The position numbers were made by a program, and so were the translations under genes. From JAKVBH01 sp049800955 (lineage in GTDB: Bacteria; Pseudomonadota; Alphaproteobacteria; Rhodobacterales; Rhodobacteraceae): a stretch of 64,000 nt of DNA. Under the pieces are notes generated by a model that was given only the letters and a program-made list of their open reading frames with translations, had not been told where the DNA came from and ran no database searches. The stretch spans positions 1 through 64,000 of the forward strand of contig NZ_JBNAGA010000006.1 in NCBI RefSeq assembly GCF_049800955.1, read 5' to 3'. Positions 26,736 through 35,576 of this stretch are shown here, one piece after another. Every line of letters starts with the position of its first letter. The first letter of the stretch is position 1.

Positions 26736-29095
26736 GTCAGCCTCCAGAAGTCGGGATGTGTTCGATAATCTGTGCCGACTAGCTGTTCGCCCTTTTCCAT
26801 CCCACCGAGGATTGTGAGCAGGGGACCCAGAGCGCTGAGATCGGTGTCGACAACAACGGAACCCTGATCGTCCCGCACCAATCCAAGACGTGAGTTGCTC
26901 GCAGTGTTCAGTAGAACATCGAGCTCTTTGTCGTTCAGATTGAGCATTGCGTAGTCAGACGCATTGGCCCGGATATTGGGCAGCAGGATTTGTGTCGGAA
27001 CGGCTTCGATGATGGTTTTCCCAGTCCGCGTCTGTTCCAGCTGGCTGGCATATTGGGTCATCATCACGACAACCGCGTTCTGTTTTCGAGCGGTGACCAG
27101 CCAGTTAGACAACCGCTCGGCAAAATAGGGATTGTCCAGCGCCTTCCACGCCTCGTCGATGACGATGATTGTGGGTTTGCGATCCTCGATCTTTCGTTCG
27201 ACCCGCCGAAAGAGGTAGGACAGAACGGCCATCCGCTCCTTCTCGCTTTCGCTGTCGAGGATGCCGGTGAGATCAAAGCCGACGATCTCACCTTCGAGCG
27301 AAAAGGTATCCTTCTGAGTTTGTCCGAAGATCCAGCCGTATCGCCCGGTCTCCGCCCATTCCAAAAACCGCTCGTGTAGGTCGCCATTGTCATCTGTTGA
27401 TCCAAAGAGCGATGCGAGATCAGACCAGTTCCGGAGGTCGTCGTGGGCCGCCGTTGCGTTCTGGCGGACCACTTCCTGAATGCGGTTGGTTTGGGCAGGC
27501 GAGAGCGGTTTGTCTGGACGCTGGATCAAGGCCACCAGCCAATCGGACAACCAGGCCTGACCGCGCTCATCGATCTCGGTACGAAGGGGGTTGAGCCCGG
27601 TCGGCTCGCCTGCCTTCACAGCCGAAAAACGGCCACCGTTTGCCCGGACCGCCATTTCCATGCCCTGCCGATAATCGAAAACAAAGACACGTGCCCCGAT
27701 GCGGCGCGCCTGCGTGAGCAGGAAGGCAGACAGAACAGATTTGCCTGATCCGGGACGACCGAGGATGAGAGTGTGCCCGCCGGTTGGCTCTGCGGTTGGC
27801 GCGCCCTGTTCATGATAGCTGAAGCGATAGGCGGATTGCTCCGGTGTCGGAAACATCGTGATTGTCTGGCCCCAGGGGACCTGTTCATTGGTCTTGCCGA
27901 GTTGGGTGCGATGAAAGGCAGCGAGGTCGGCAAAGTTCCGGTTGGTGATCGCCGCCTTGCGGCTACGGGCAGCGGTGTTCCCGGGGTGCTGCGCGAAGAA
28001 ATGGGTCCTTGCCGCGAAGGCTTCGGTGATCAGATTGACACCTTCGGACGCCCCGATGTTGCGCACCTCCCCGGCAATGGCGCTGAGCTCTTCCGGTGTG
28101 TCACCGAAGACAGTGACAGTCATGTGGTGATCGCCAAAGCTGAGGCGTTTTGACTCCAGGTCGTCGAGCGCGTCGGCGAGTTGGGCCTCCAAGGAGATTG
28201 CGCCGTCATCGGCGGCGCGCATCAGCCGCCGCTGGCGCTTGATCCGCGATGCCATGATGTTCGAATTGATGGGTGTGAACGAATGGGTGACGACCATATC
28301 TACCGGCAGGTTCAGGTCATCAAACATCGTGCAGGCGGTCTTCGGGGGATAGGTCTTGATGGCGAATGTAGTCCCGTAACGGGTCCCCACCGCGCCATCG
28401 GAGACGACAAAGGATGCGTCCTTGAATGTCACCCGGCAGTTGGCAACGTCATGCGCTACGAAGCCATAATTGGAGGACAGGAAGAGCGGCAGTTCCCGGC
28501 CCGTGTTCAAGCCGCCAAGAAAGCCCAGGAGTTCACCCGTGCTCGCCTCGAGGAGACGCGGCGACATATCCGCAAAGGTCGATTTCAGGAAGCCGACAAC
28601 TTCGCCCAGGCGGCGCAAGCGTTTCTCCGTCTGGGCCGCAAGCAGCGAAACGGATTTGCGCGTCGAGAAGGGCAGACGTGACACGAGGGCAGGGCGGTGC
28701 ACCACGGTCAAAGTCAGCGTTTTGTCCCGGAGGCCCCGCTGATCCAGAAATCTGCGCCATTCTGTATCGACGGCTGCAGCGAAATCATCGCCTTCCATTG
28801 GCCGCAGGTGGTGCTCAATTCCCTTCGAGACCTTGTGCACATAGAACCCAAAATCCGGACCGATCTGGGCGATGATCTGCGCAAAAAGCGCCCGTGTTTT
28901 GTCGAGGTACACATCATCGGTCGTGTTGCTGTTGACGCCTTTCAGCCGAAGGCATTGGAAGAGTTCATTGCCACGCGTTCGAACTGTCTGGTCGTCAACC
29001 AGGTTCACGTAGGGGAGCATATGGGCCAGTTGTCCTTCCCTGCTGGTCCATGTCGGAAGAAGCGTGTCTTGCGCTTGGACGTCGTCACGGGGCAT
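26732..29095 (-). CDS. virB4: Type IV secretion ATPase VirB4
   Basis: 787 residues from ATG 29095; a longer reading overlaps virB3 and lacks conservation. The C-terminal ATPase domain holds Walker A GRPGSGKS and Walker B TIIVIDEAWKALDNP, plus QNAVVVMMTQYASQ downstream. The N-terminal ~400 residues are the CagE/TrbE/VirB4 domain. VirB4 is the largest motor of pilus biogenesis. Length is normal for the family. Confidence 0.95.
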   Translation of the reverse strand: MPRDDVQAQDTLLPTWTSREGQLAHMLPYVNLVDDQTVRTRGNELFQCLRLKGVNSNTTDDVYLDKTRALFAQIIAQIGPDFGFYVHKVSKGIEHHLRPMEGDDFAAAVDTEWRRFLDQRGLRDKTLTLTVVHRPALVSRLPFSTRKSVSLLAAQTEKRLRRLGEVVGFLKSTFADMSPRLLEASTGELLGFLGGLNTGRELPLFLSSNYGFVAHDVANCRVTFKDASFVVSDGAVGTRYGTTFAIKTYPPKTACTMFDDLNLPVDMVVTHSFTPINSNIMASRIKRQRRLMRAADDGAISLEAQLADALDDLESKRLSFGDHHMTVTVFGDTPEELSAIAGEVRNIGASEGVNLITEAFAARTHFFAQHPGNTAARSRKAAITNRNFADLAAFHRTQLGKTNEQVPWGQTITMFPTPEQSAYRFSYHEQGAPTAEPTGGHTLILGRPGSGKSVLSAFLLTQARRIGARVFVFDYRQGMEMAVRANGGRFSAVKAGEPTGLNPLRTEIDERGQAWLSDWLVALIQRPDKPLSPAQTNRIQEVVRQNATAAHDDLRNWSDLASLFGSTDDNGDLHERFLEWAETGRYGWIFGQTQKDTFSLEGEIVGFDLTGILDSESEKERMAVLSYLFRRVERKIEDRKPTIIVIDEAWKALDNPYFAERLSNWLVTARKQNAVVVMMTQYASQLEQTRTGKTIIEAVPTQILLPNIRANASDYAMLNLNDKELDVLLNTASNSRLGLVRDDQGSVVVDTDLSALGPLLTILGGMEKGEQLVGTDYRTHPDFWRLT

Positions 29096-29366
29096 AGCTG
29101 TCGCCCCCGTGTATTCGACGGTTTGCGGTCGGTGGGGTTTCCTGCAGAGTGGTGGCCACCACGTCGAGGAAATTGGGGTCCCAATCCGCCGCTTTCCAAA
29201 GGGCCGGATAGGCCGCCGCTGCCGCAATGGCAACGGCCCAATGCTGGATCCACAGGAACAGCAAAACGGACCCAAACAGCCAGACCATGGCGTACATGAT
29301 CGGCAATCCGATCAATTTGGGAGGACGCACGAGCCCGGTGAAGAGGGGGGACTGTTCCGCTGCCAT
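29085..29366 (-). CDS. virB3: Type IV secretion protein VirB3
   Basis: 93 residues from ATG 29366. One long hydrophobic hairpin (about residues 18-55) follows a PLFTGLVRPPKLIGLP start that is very typical of VirB3. It ends 11 bases inside virB4. Inner-membrane partner of VirB4. Confidence 0.9.
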   Translation of the reverse strand: MAAEQSPLFTGLVRPPKLIGLPIMYAMVWLFGSVLLFLWIQHWAVAIAAAAAYPALWKAADWDPNFLDVVATTLQETPPTANRRIHGGDSYAP

Positions 29367-29377
29367 CTGGGTGATCC

Positions 29378-29668
29378 TCAGGTTGTCCAGATTGCCGCGA
29401 CGATGGTCGGCGCAGCGGCGATGCCTGCGATGGCAACAAGAACCCACAGTGCCTGGCGGAAATCGAGGATGCCGAAGAGCCAGGAGAGGAAGACACCGAT
29501 CAGGGCAAGTGTGCCAATCACGATACCAAGTGGGCCGGTGATGGCGTCGACAATCCCCTGCAGAAGAGTCTGGATTGGCGACAGGTCGATGCTTTGCGCC
29601 AGGGCAGGGGAGGCCGTGGCAAACAGGAGCACGGCCAGAGCCAGGGTGGCGTTCGGGTTTGGTTTCAC
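29378..29668 (-). CDS. virB2: Major pilin VirB2/TrbC
   Basis: 96 residues from GTG 29668, with GGAGAG five bases upstream. A long signal peptide ends SPALAQS, and the mature protein has two hydrophobic helices (about residues 42-65 and 70-94) separated by a short polar loop (DFRQ). This is the standard pro-pilin plan of the conjugative pilus subunit. Start overlaps the stop of the upstream transglycosylase. Confidence 0.9.
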   Translation of the reverse strand: MKPNPNATLALAVLLFATASPALAQSIDLSPIQTLLQGIVDAITGPLGIVIGTLALIGVFLSWLFGILDFRQALWVLVAIAGIAAAPTIVAAIWTT

Positions 29669-30423
29669 GAGGTCTCTCCTTCAAGCCGGTTGAACACGGC
29701 CAGCACACGGCTGACGTGGTTTTGCGTTTCTCGGTAGGGTGGGATGCCCTTGTGGCGGGCCACGGCCTCGGGCCCGGCGTTGTAGGCGGCGAGGGCAAGC
29801 CGGACGTCGCCGAACTCGGCCATCATCTGCGCAAGATATCGGGCGGAGCCGTCAAGGTTCTCGCGCCAGTCATAGGGATCGACGCCAAGCGCACGAGCCG
29901 TGTCCGGCATCAGTTGACCGAGACCAATGGCTCCAACACGGCTGCGGGCGGCCGGGTTGTAGGCGCTTTCGATTTCGATATTGGAACGGAAGACCAGCCG
30001 CCACTCCGTGACGGTGATGCCTGCGCGCCTCAGACCGGGGTGGGCGGCATAGCGGAGGGCGGTGTCGTCAATTGCCGAGAGGATTTCTGGGGTGGGGGCA
30101 AGAGCTCTTCGGTTGACACCGTCGGTTCGGAACTCATCGGCGGGTTCATTCTCTGCATCCCCAAGGATCGCCAGCTCCTGGCTTGCCGATCCTTGGCCGA
30201 TCCCATCATTGTAGTTGCGCGCGAAGTTGCTTTGCGACGTGGAGGCCCGAAGCGAGCCGTCGCCCTGCATAACGAGAACCATCCCTTCGCTTTGCGCGGC
30301 TGCGGGTGCCAGGCAGATAGCGAAGACACTAACGATGCGACGGGTCAGACGCGGTGTCAGATGGAAGCGTGTGCGATGCGCGTCCGCCCTCGTAAAGCGG
30401 GATTGTAATATGCGTGAAGCCAA
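29665..30423 (-). CDS. virB1: VirB1-like lytic transglycosylase
   Basis: About 250 residues. The catalytic domain (about the last 150 residues) has Glu in IEIESAYNP, GLGQLMPDTARALG and ALAAYNAGP. A signal-type hydrophobic segment (RIVSVFAICLAPAAAQ) precedes it. No ATG or GTG lies between the upstream stop in this frame and the signal peptide; TTG 30423 is the nearest usable start and lies inside the upstream gene, so the start is uncertain. It opens holes in peptidoglycan for the pilus. A second transglycosylase is encoded at 25420. Confidence 0.8.
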   Translation of the reverse strand: MASRILQSRFTRADAHRTRFHLTPRLTRRIVSVFAICLAPAAAQSEGMVLVMQGDGSLRASTSQSNFARNYNDGIGQGSASQELAILGDAENEPADEFRTDGVNRRALAPTPEILSAIDDTALRYAAHPGLRRAGITVTEWRLVFRSNIEIESAYNPAARSRVGAIGLGQLMPDTARALGVDPYDWRENLDGSARYLAQMMAEFGDVRLALAAYNAGPEAVARHKGIPPYRETQNHVSRVLAVFNRLEGETS

Positions 30424-30712
30424 GACTTCCAAGAAAGGAGATGAGGCCGTTGGCGGTCTTGAAGGTTCTTGGAACGATCTCGGGACCGTGGACCGTGTGG
30501 TGTCTCGCAGGGACAAGGAGTTTCTCGAAGGTTCGCGCCGGATCAACGACACGAATGATCCAGGCGCCATACCAGACAGAGGACTTTTTCTCGGCTGTTT
30601 GGACACAGACGACCTCTGCGCTGCATGCACTCTCAATGAGGGTCTTGAACAGCGTCTCTGTAACCACATTCGGAGCACCTTCGCTTGACTGAGACCCCAT
30701 GTCTGCGGACAT
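30329..30712 (-). CDS. Unknown small protein, paralogue A of a T4SS-linked pair
   Basis: 127 residues, no signal peptide or TM helix. It shares the blocks APNVVTE, AEV-C, VWYG-W-IR, FKTANGLISFL and IPL-EGGR-HTL with the protein at 31163-31516, so the two are clear paralogues (about half identical by eye). Its 3' end overlaps the start region of the VirB1-like gene. I do not recognise the family. The location at the head of the virB operon suggests a regulatory or accessory role in conjugation. Confidence 0.7.
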   Translation of the reverse strand: MSADMGSQSSEGAPNVVTETLFKTLIESACSAEVVCVQTAEKKSSVWYGAWIIRVVDPARTFEKLLVPARHHTVHGPEIVPRTFKTANGLISFLGSLGFTHITIPLYEGGRASHTLPSDTASDPSHR

Positions 30713-30773
30713 ACCTCTTGGTTTGCAGGCCGGGCCCTGGTGACGGATATGCTTACGATATGAGATTATAATA

Positions 30774-30803
30774 TTGACAGCAATATAATATTGAAAATAT
30801 GCT
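30774..30803 (+). promoter_or_regulatory. Putative sigma-70 promoter in an AT-rich tract
   Basis: TTGACA at 30774-30779, an 18-base spacer and TATGCT at 30798-30803 face the small secreted-protein gene at 30866. The whole stretch from about 30750 to 30803 is very AT-rich, with ATAATATTG repeats that could also serve the minus-strand genes. Assigned from consensus match only. Confidence 0.5.
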
Positions 30804-30865
30804 GACCAAGCGACAGATAAAGCTCTAGATCGTTGTTTTTAATCGTGAAAGAGAGGAAGACGGCT

Positions 30866-31156
30866 ATGGTCAACCCACCAGCGCTTCTTTTCATCTTTAT
30901 AGTATCAGCGGTTTTCTGCGGATCTGAGGCGCGTGCGATGACCTGTCTTTCGCCACCACGACCGTTCGTTCCGAGCGATCCGGCACAAGCCCGCGAATTC
31001 GCGGATATCATCCAGAAGGATTTCGAAACCTACATCGCTGAAATCCAGCGATACTTCCTGTGCCTCGACGAAGAACGCGCCCGCGCCTTTAACGAAGCCC
31101 AAGAGGTCAGCCAGGAATACGGCCGCTTTCTCGAGAGCGTATCCAAGGACCGTTGA
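30866..31156 (+). CDS. Small secreted protein, unknown (T4SS region)
   Basis: 96 residues from ATG 30866, with GAGAGGAAG upstream. A signal peptide is cleaved near SEARA. The mature protein is mostly helical with two cysteines (TCLSPPRP and RYFLCLDEE). Families of this look occur beside Rhodobacterales T4SS genes, but I cannot name a function. It is on the opposite strand to both flanking paralogues and has its own promoter-like sequence. Confidence 0.7.
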   Translation: MVNPPALLFIFIVSAVFCGSEARAMTCLSPPRPFVPSDPAQAREFADIIQKDFETYIAEIQRYFLCLDEERARAFNEAQEVSQEYGRFLESVSKDR

Positions 31157-31162
31157 TTGGCG

Positions 31163-31516
31163 TCAATCTCCGTCGCCCTGCTGCAGGGTATGCGTTGAGC
31201 GTCCCCCCTCCTTGAGAGGGATGTTGGCGTGACTGCATCCAAGATCCGAGAGGAATGAGATCAAACCGTTGGCGGTTTTGAATTCGCGGATTTGGACTTC
31301 GTCCTTGTCCGCGGAGGCTCTTGAGAGAACGAGCAAGCGTTCAGATGAGCCGTCCTGGCTCACTCCGCGAATGACCCACTTCCCGTACCAGACTGCCGCT
31401 TTTCGGCTGGCGGATGAAGTGCAGATGACTTCTGCATTGAAGCCCTCTGCCATCAGGCTTCGCAAACGACCTTCGGTGACCACATTTGGTGCGGTCTTCC
31501 CCAGATCAAACGTCAT
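31163..31516 (-). CDS. Unknown small protein, paralogue B of a T4SS-linked pair
   Basis: 117 residues from ATG 31516, with AAGGGGGAAGGA as ribosome-binding site. Shares five conserved blocks with the protein at 30329-30712 (see there), including KTANGLISFL and EGGRSTHTL near the end. It lies tail-to-tail with the secreted-protein gene, with only six bases between them. Function unknown. Confidence 0.7.
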   Translation of the reverse strand: MTFDLGKTAPNVVTEGRLRSLMAEGFNAEVICTSSASRKAAVWYGKWVIRGVSQDGSSERLLVLSRASADKDEVQIREFKTANGLISFLSDLGCSHANIPLKEGGRSTHTLQQGDGD

Positions 31517-31599
31517 TCCTTCCCCCTTGCCAGCATACACCTCTTCGTCTTGAAAAGGTCAGCCGCCCCAAGTCACGTCTCAGCCGCACAGCGACGATG

Positions 31600-31875
31600 T
31601 TATGATATCGGCGCGATTCCGCTGATAGCATTAACCATCATGTCGACGGGAATCCAATACTTATGGGCGTTCGGGGTGTGTTGATGCACGTCAATCGAGG
31701 CGTCGATCTTGTAATCTTGCACTGAGTTGATGACGGCGATCTTTAGCCCAGGAATACGGTGAAAGAGCGCTTTCCTCCTTTCGGTGCCGACGCGTCTTGT
31801 TGTCTGATATCGCTGGCCAGAGTTTGAAAAGCTATTGAACGCACCACAAACGTTTCCTTGACTATTTTGCATCAT
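31600..31875 (-). CDS. Possible small protein, weakly supported
   Basis: 91 residues starting with two ATGs that lie on the direct-repeat operator of the divergent antitoxin gene. No known motif; composition is Ser/Asn-rich and less GC-biased than the T4SS genes. An open frame of this length could be chance. Listed because nothing else explains the 270 bases. Confidence 0.3.
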   Translation of the reverse strand: MMQNSQGNVCGAFNSFSNSGQRYQTTRRVGTERRKALFHRIPGLKIAVINSVQDYKIDASIDVHQHTPNAHKYWIPVDMMVNAISGIAPIS

Positions 31876-31900
31876 ATGATTACTTTGACTGCATCATATG
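31869..31900. promoter_or_regulatory. Direct-repeat operator before the toxin-antitoxin pair
   Basis: GCATCATATG occurs exactly at 31869-31878 and 31891-31900, a 22-base period that places both on one face of the helix. CATATG is palindromic. It sits immediately before the Xre/MbcA-type antitoxin start, as expected for autoregulation by an antitoxin. Confidence 0.6.
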
Positions 31901-31909
31901 GAGAAACCC

Positions 31910-32326
31910 ATGTTGGAACCCGTTCAGTTCGCTCCCGAAGACGGCACCGTGCAACCCGTTGCCGAGGCTGAAAAGATCACCGCCATCGTAAAGGCTGTCG
32001 TCCGCGCTGCAGACGCATGGGGTTTGTCGAATACTGAGGCGGCCGCACTTTTTGACGTGCCGAGTGCAACGTGGAGCAGGATGAAGGCCGGCACTTACAA
32101 AGGTGTGCTCGACCAGGATAAAGTCACACGGGCGAGCCTTCTGATCGGCCTCTTCAAGGGGCTCCGGCTCTTGTTTAACGGTCCGCTGACTTACGGCTGG
32201 CCTAAGACTGCGAACGCCGGACCTGGATTCAATGGTCGGAGCCCGGTTCAGGTCATGTGCGATGGTGGCATTCCGGCGATGATGAAGGTTAGACAACACA
32301 TCGATGCGCTCCGGGGCGGCGTGTGA
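31910..32326 (+). CDS. Xre/MbcA/ParS-type antitoxin (DUF2384)
   Basis: 138 residues from ATG 31910, chosen because GGAG lies just upstream; ATG 31898 would add four residues. The N-terminal half is an Xre-like helix-turn-helix (LSNTEAAALFDVPSATWSRM). The C-terminal half is the MbcA/ParS toxin-binding domain, with a GWPKTANAGPGFNGRSPVQV-like segment. It neutralises the RES toxin that follows and binds the repeat operator upstream. Stop and next start overlap (GTGA). Confidence 0.85.
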   Translation: MLEPVQFAPEDGTVQPVAEAEKITAIVKAVVRAADAWGLSNTEAAALFDVPSATWSRMKAGTYKGVLDQDKVTRASLLIGLFKGLRLLFNGPLTYGWPKTANAGPGFNGRSPVQVMCDGGIPAMMKVRQHIDALRGGV

Positions 32327-33027
32327 TCCGAGCCGAAGACCTAAATCAAGTCGACTTCACCGACCCGACGACAATCCGCCTGATCTCCACAGCCTATATC
32401 GACGAGCCGGCAATGGCGACGCTGGCCGACGATGCGGACGATCTGACGATCCTTGAAGAGATCGAAGGGCTGACGTCAGCGCGTCGGACGGTCACGCTTC
32501 CCGTCCCGGGCGGGCTTGACCCAGCCGAGTTGTTGACCGCGGCGGCCGGGTATGGATGGACCTACGTTAATGCCGCGTTTTGCTATGCGCGCGCGACAGG
32601 TAACCGGTTCAACGGGCCGGAACGAGGTGCCTGGTACGCAAGCTATGGAGAGGACGCGATTGAAACAGCGCAAGCCGAAGTGTCTTGGCATCTGACGCGA
32701 GAGTTGGAAGCAACGGGTGTCTTTGAAAACCTTACGGCCTATCGCGAACTGCTCGCTGGTTTCACGACACGAATGCATGATCTGACGGACAGCGTAGGGG
32801 AGGGGGTTCTGAGCCCAGAACCGCGCATCTCCTATCCGATCGGCCAAACGCTTGCGCAGGACGTGCTGGGTTCAGGCGGCAATGGGTTACTCTATCCTTC
32901 GACACGCCGAGACGGAGGAAGCTGCCTCGTCGCGTTCCGCCCACACTTGGTTCAGAACGTCCGCCAAGGCGACACCTGGACCTTCACTTGGAGAGGAGAG
33001 GCCACTCCCGAAATCACACGCGCATAG
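32323..33027 (+). CDS. RES-domain toxin (NAD+ phosphorylase/hydrolase type)
   Basis: 234 residues from GTG 32323. RES signature elements are present: RFNGPERGAWYAS with the first Arg and aromatic residues, the Glu in AEVSWH, and PSTRRDGGSCLVAFRP near the end carrying the conserved Ser. Characterised relatives (MbcT, Res) destroy NAD+ and arrest the cell. The long C-terminal shape and fused operon order antitoxin-toxin fit the MbcTA/Res-Xre class. It may stabilise the element or serve in defence next to the following operon. Confidence 0.85.
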   Translation: MIRAEDLNQVDFTDPTTIRLISTAYIDEPAMATLADDADDLTILEEIEGLTSARRTVTLPVPGGLDPAELLTAAAGYGWTYVNAAFCYARATGNRFNGPERGAWYASYGEDAIETAQAEVSWHLTRELEATGVFENLTAYRELLAGFTTRMHDLTDSVGEGVLSPEPRISYPIGQTLAQDVLGSGGNGLLYPSTRRDGGSCLVAFRPHLVQNVRQGDTWTFTWRGEATPEITRA

Positions 33028-33261
33028 TGGCCTCGTCATTGGCAGGCCGGGCGGGAAGCCGACCTTCGCTGCCTTCGCACAGCCTCCATCTCAGTTTGTT
33101 CAAGCAGACGTTCGAAGCTGCCACCTTGAACTGTACCATCCGAGAGAACTGCCATACCATGCGGCTGATTTGCGTTCTGCCTTTATCGTTTTCTGGAGCA
33201 CTGAAGTAGTGTTGGACCTCATTAAGGTGCGCAAGAACCCGACTTTATTGATGGCTCAAGA

Positions 33262-35574
33262 ATGAAAAAACCCTCCACTAAAGAGCTGATCGAAACCGAA
33301 TTGAGCAAGGAAAATCCTGACTGGAAGCTAGTAGAGAGCTTGAGTCGGGACGAGGTTTCCCAAGACCCTTCAAATGTTCGGTTCTCAGTTGATGCAGGCC
33401 ACATTCAGCGGCTTGGCGTAGAGCTGGTCGGCAAGAAAGACACAGCATTATCCGAGCTGATCAAGAACGCATTCGATGCAGACGCGACCGAAGTGAACCT
33501 GGATTTTCAGGATAGCAAGTCAGTCGATGGTACGCTTACGATTTCCGACAATGGATCCGGAATGACACTGGATGTCATTCGCGATAGCTGGATGCGCATC
33601 TCCACCGACGTCAAGGCAGAGCAGCCGATATCACCGCTTTACAACCGACGAAGAGCCGGGCGTAAGGGGATTGGCAGATTTGCTGTCCAAAGACTTGCAA
33701 AGAAGCTCGAGCTGCGAACGCGCCCTGCTGGCGAGGCGCACGGCTACTCGGTGTACTTCAATTGGGACGAGGAGTTTACGGCGGGAAAAGACCTTAACGA
33801 GGTCTTCAATCGAGTAGAAACCTTTGACAAAGATGCCGAAGAACAAGGCACTGAGCTTCGCATGGAGCTTTTACGTGATGCTTGGAGTACGGCCGCCATA
33901 GCAAGAGTCTGGCGAGCGGTGTTGCTGCTGCAGCCTCCTTTCAAAGTGGCAAAGGTTGCTGGGCAAGCGTCCGGGAAGAAGGCTGATCCCGGCTTCCTGG
34001 TCAGAATCAATGGCAAAACAAGCGAAGAAAGCGCTGATACGTTCTCAGTAGAAGACGACTTCCTGAACCAGTCTATCGCTTCTATCGAAGCAAAAATTGA
34101 AGAGGATGGGAGTGCAAGTGTTCGAGTGACTTCCAAGAAACTTGAGCTGGACGACTCCGAGACCTTTGACGACAAGTATCTTCTAGTAGGGCCCGTTACT
34201 CTCTCATCGAGCTATTTCATCTATCTGGCCGAAACGCTTTCAGGGATGAAAATGGTAGACGCGGCGGAAATGGGGCGGCGTTACGGTGGAATCCGAGTTT
34301 ACCGCAACGGCTTCCGTGTTCTTCCCTACGGTGACCCCAAAGACGACTGGCTCGGCATGGATGATCTCGTTTCTCGCAGAGACTTCCTGATGCCCGGGAA
34401 CAACAGGAACTTCTTTGGTCAAATAATTGTGGGAAGCGACGAAAACCCGTTACTTGAGGAGACTGCAAGCCGGGAAGGGCTTGTAGAAAACGAAGCATTT
34501 GATGAACTTCGTGATTTCGCGCAAAAGGCCTTAATCTGGGCAATCACGCGCGTTGCCTCAGCCCGGAACAGGAAGCAGACTGCTTCTCAACCAGGGTTCG
34601 TTTCAGAAATCCGCCCCCCTTCAAAATCGATAAGGAAGGCCATTGATCTTTTAGAACAAGAGCAACCAGCAAGTGACGATGGCAATGAGCACGATCGGAA
34701 CGAGCCCCCCAAAGATGAGCCTCCAAAGATTCCCAAAGATGAAATTCTCGGCGCACTAAAGGAAGCTGAAAAGGATGCCAAAAGCTCCGAGGAGGAGAAC
34801 GAACGCCGAAGGCAGGCCTCATTGCAGTATGAGGCAATGCTCAGGCTCTTGGCTTCGCTAGGGCTATCGATCAGCGTATTCGGGCATGAGGTCAAAGGCG
34901 CACAGGAAGCCATCAGAGCACGATTGCAACTCCTAGAAGATGAGTTCTCTGAGTTGCCGGATGGAGACAAAAAGGCAGAGTTGCGACAGCAGCATGAGCA
35001 GCTTGAGGCTGCAACACGACGGCTTTTTGATATCGGTGGATACATCGCTGGGCTAATGTCTCAGACCGAAAGCCGCGAATTGCGGGAGCTCTCGGTATCA
35101 GGTACTCTGAAGCGCTTCAGTGAGCAGTTCGAGAGCTATATGTTTAAACAGCGGGTTCAGTTCGAACCTATCAGTGTGGATCCCTCCAGCCTGCGAACCA
35201 CGGAAATGCACGCTAGCGAATTTGACTCCGTTCTTCTAAATTTCCTCACGAATTCAATTAAATCGATGAAAAAAGCTCGAGTTTCGCAGCGGAAAATCAG
35301 GATGGACGCTAGAAGAGACGGGAAGCATATTGTCTTGGGTTTCGAGGACAATGGCGTTGGCGTACCTGATCAGCAGAGAGACCGTATTTTTGATGCTTTC
35401 TATACAACGACACTGACTTCTGAAGACGACGGTGTCGCTGGTCCGGGAACGGGACTTGGACTTAAGATAGTTTCCGATATTGCCAAGAGTTATGGTGGAA
35501 GTGTTTCGGTCGTTGACGCAAGCGAGGGTTACTCGTGCCGCTTCGAGTTTCGCATTTTGTCGAGTGAGGCCTAG
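33262..35574 (+). CDS. Dual GHKL ATPase: MORC/Hsp90-like N-terminus plus histidine-kinase-like C-terminus
   Basis: 770 residues. The first GHKL domain has an N-box ELIKNAFDAD (65-74), DNGSG (96-100) and GRKGIGRF (133-140). An acidic, Pro/Glu/Lys-rich linker covers about 455-515. FGHEVKGAQEA places a possible phospho-acceptor His at 542, as in HisKA H-boxes. The second GHKL domain has LTNSIKSM (N664), EDNGVGVP (D696) and GTGLGLKI near 730. No TM helix, so it is cytosolic. Two complete nucleotide-binding modules in one chain is unusual. The downstream gene starts two bases later and encodes its probable receiver partner. Codon use is clearly more AT-rich than the T4SS genes, a sign of transfer. 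Confidence 0.85.
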   Translation: MKKPSTKELIETELSKENPDWKLVESLSRDEVSQDPSNVRFSVDAGHIQRLGVELVGKKDTALSELIKNAFDADATEVNLDFQDSKSVDGTLTISDNGSGMTLDVIRDSWMRISTDVKAEQPISPLYNRRRAGRKGIGRFAVQRLAKKLELRTRPAGEAHGYSVYFNWDEEFTAGKDLNEVFNRVETFDKDAEEQGTELRMELLRDAWSTAAIARVWRAVLLLQPPFKVAKVAGQASGKKADPGFLVRINGKTSEESADTFSVEDDFLNQSIASIEAKIEEDGSASVRVTSKKLELDDSETFDDKYLLVGPVTLSSSYFIYLAETLSGMKMVDAAEMGRRYGGIRVYRNGFRVLPYGDPKDDWLGMDDLVSRRDFLMPGNNRNFFGQIIVGSDENPLLEETASREGLVENEAFDELRDFAQKALIWAITRVASARNRKQTASQPGFVSEIRPPSKSIRKAIDLLEQEQPASDDGNEHDRNEPPKDEPPKIPKDEILGALKEAEKDAKSSEEENERRRQASLQYEAMLRLLASLGLSISVFGHEVKGAQEAIRARLQLLEDEFSELPDGDKKAELRQQHEQLEAATRRLFDIGGYIAGLMSQTESRELRELSVSGTLKRFSEQFESYMFKQRVQFEPISVDPSSLRTTEMHASEFDSVLLNFLTNSIKSMKKARVSQRKIRMDARRDGKHIVLGFEDNGVGVPDQQRDRIFDAFYTTTLTSEDDGVAGPGTGLGLKIVSDIAKSYGGSVSVVDASEGYSCRFEFRILSSEA

Positions 35575-35576
35575 AA

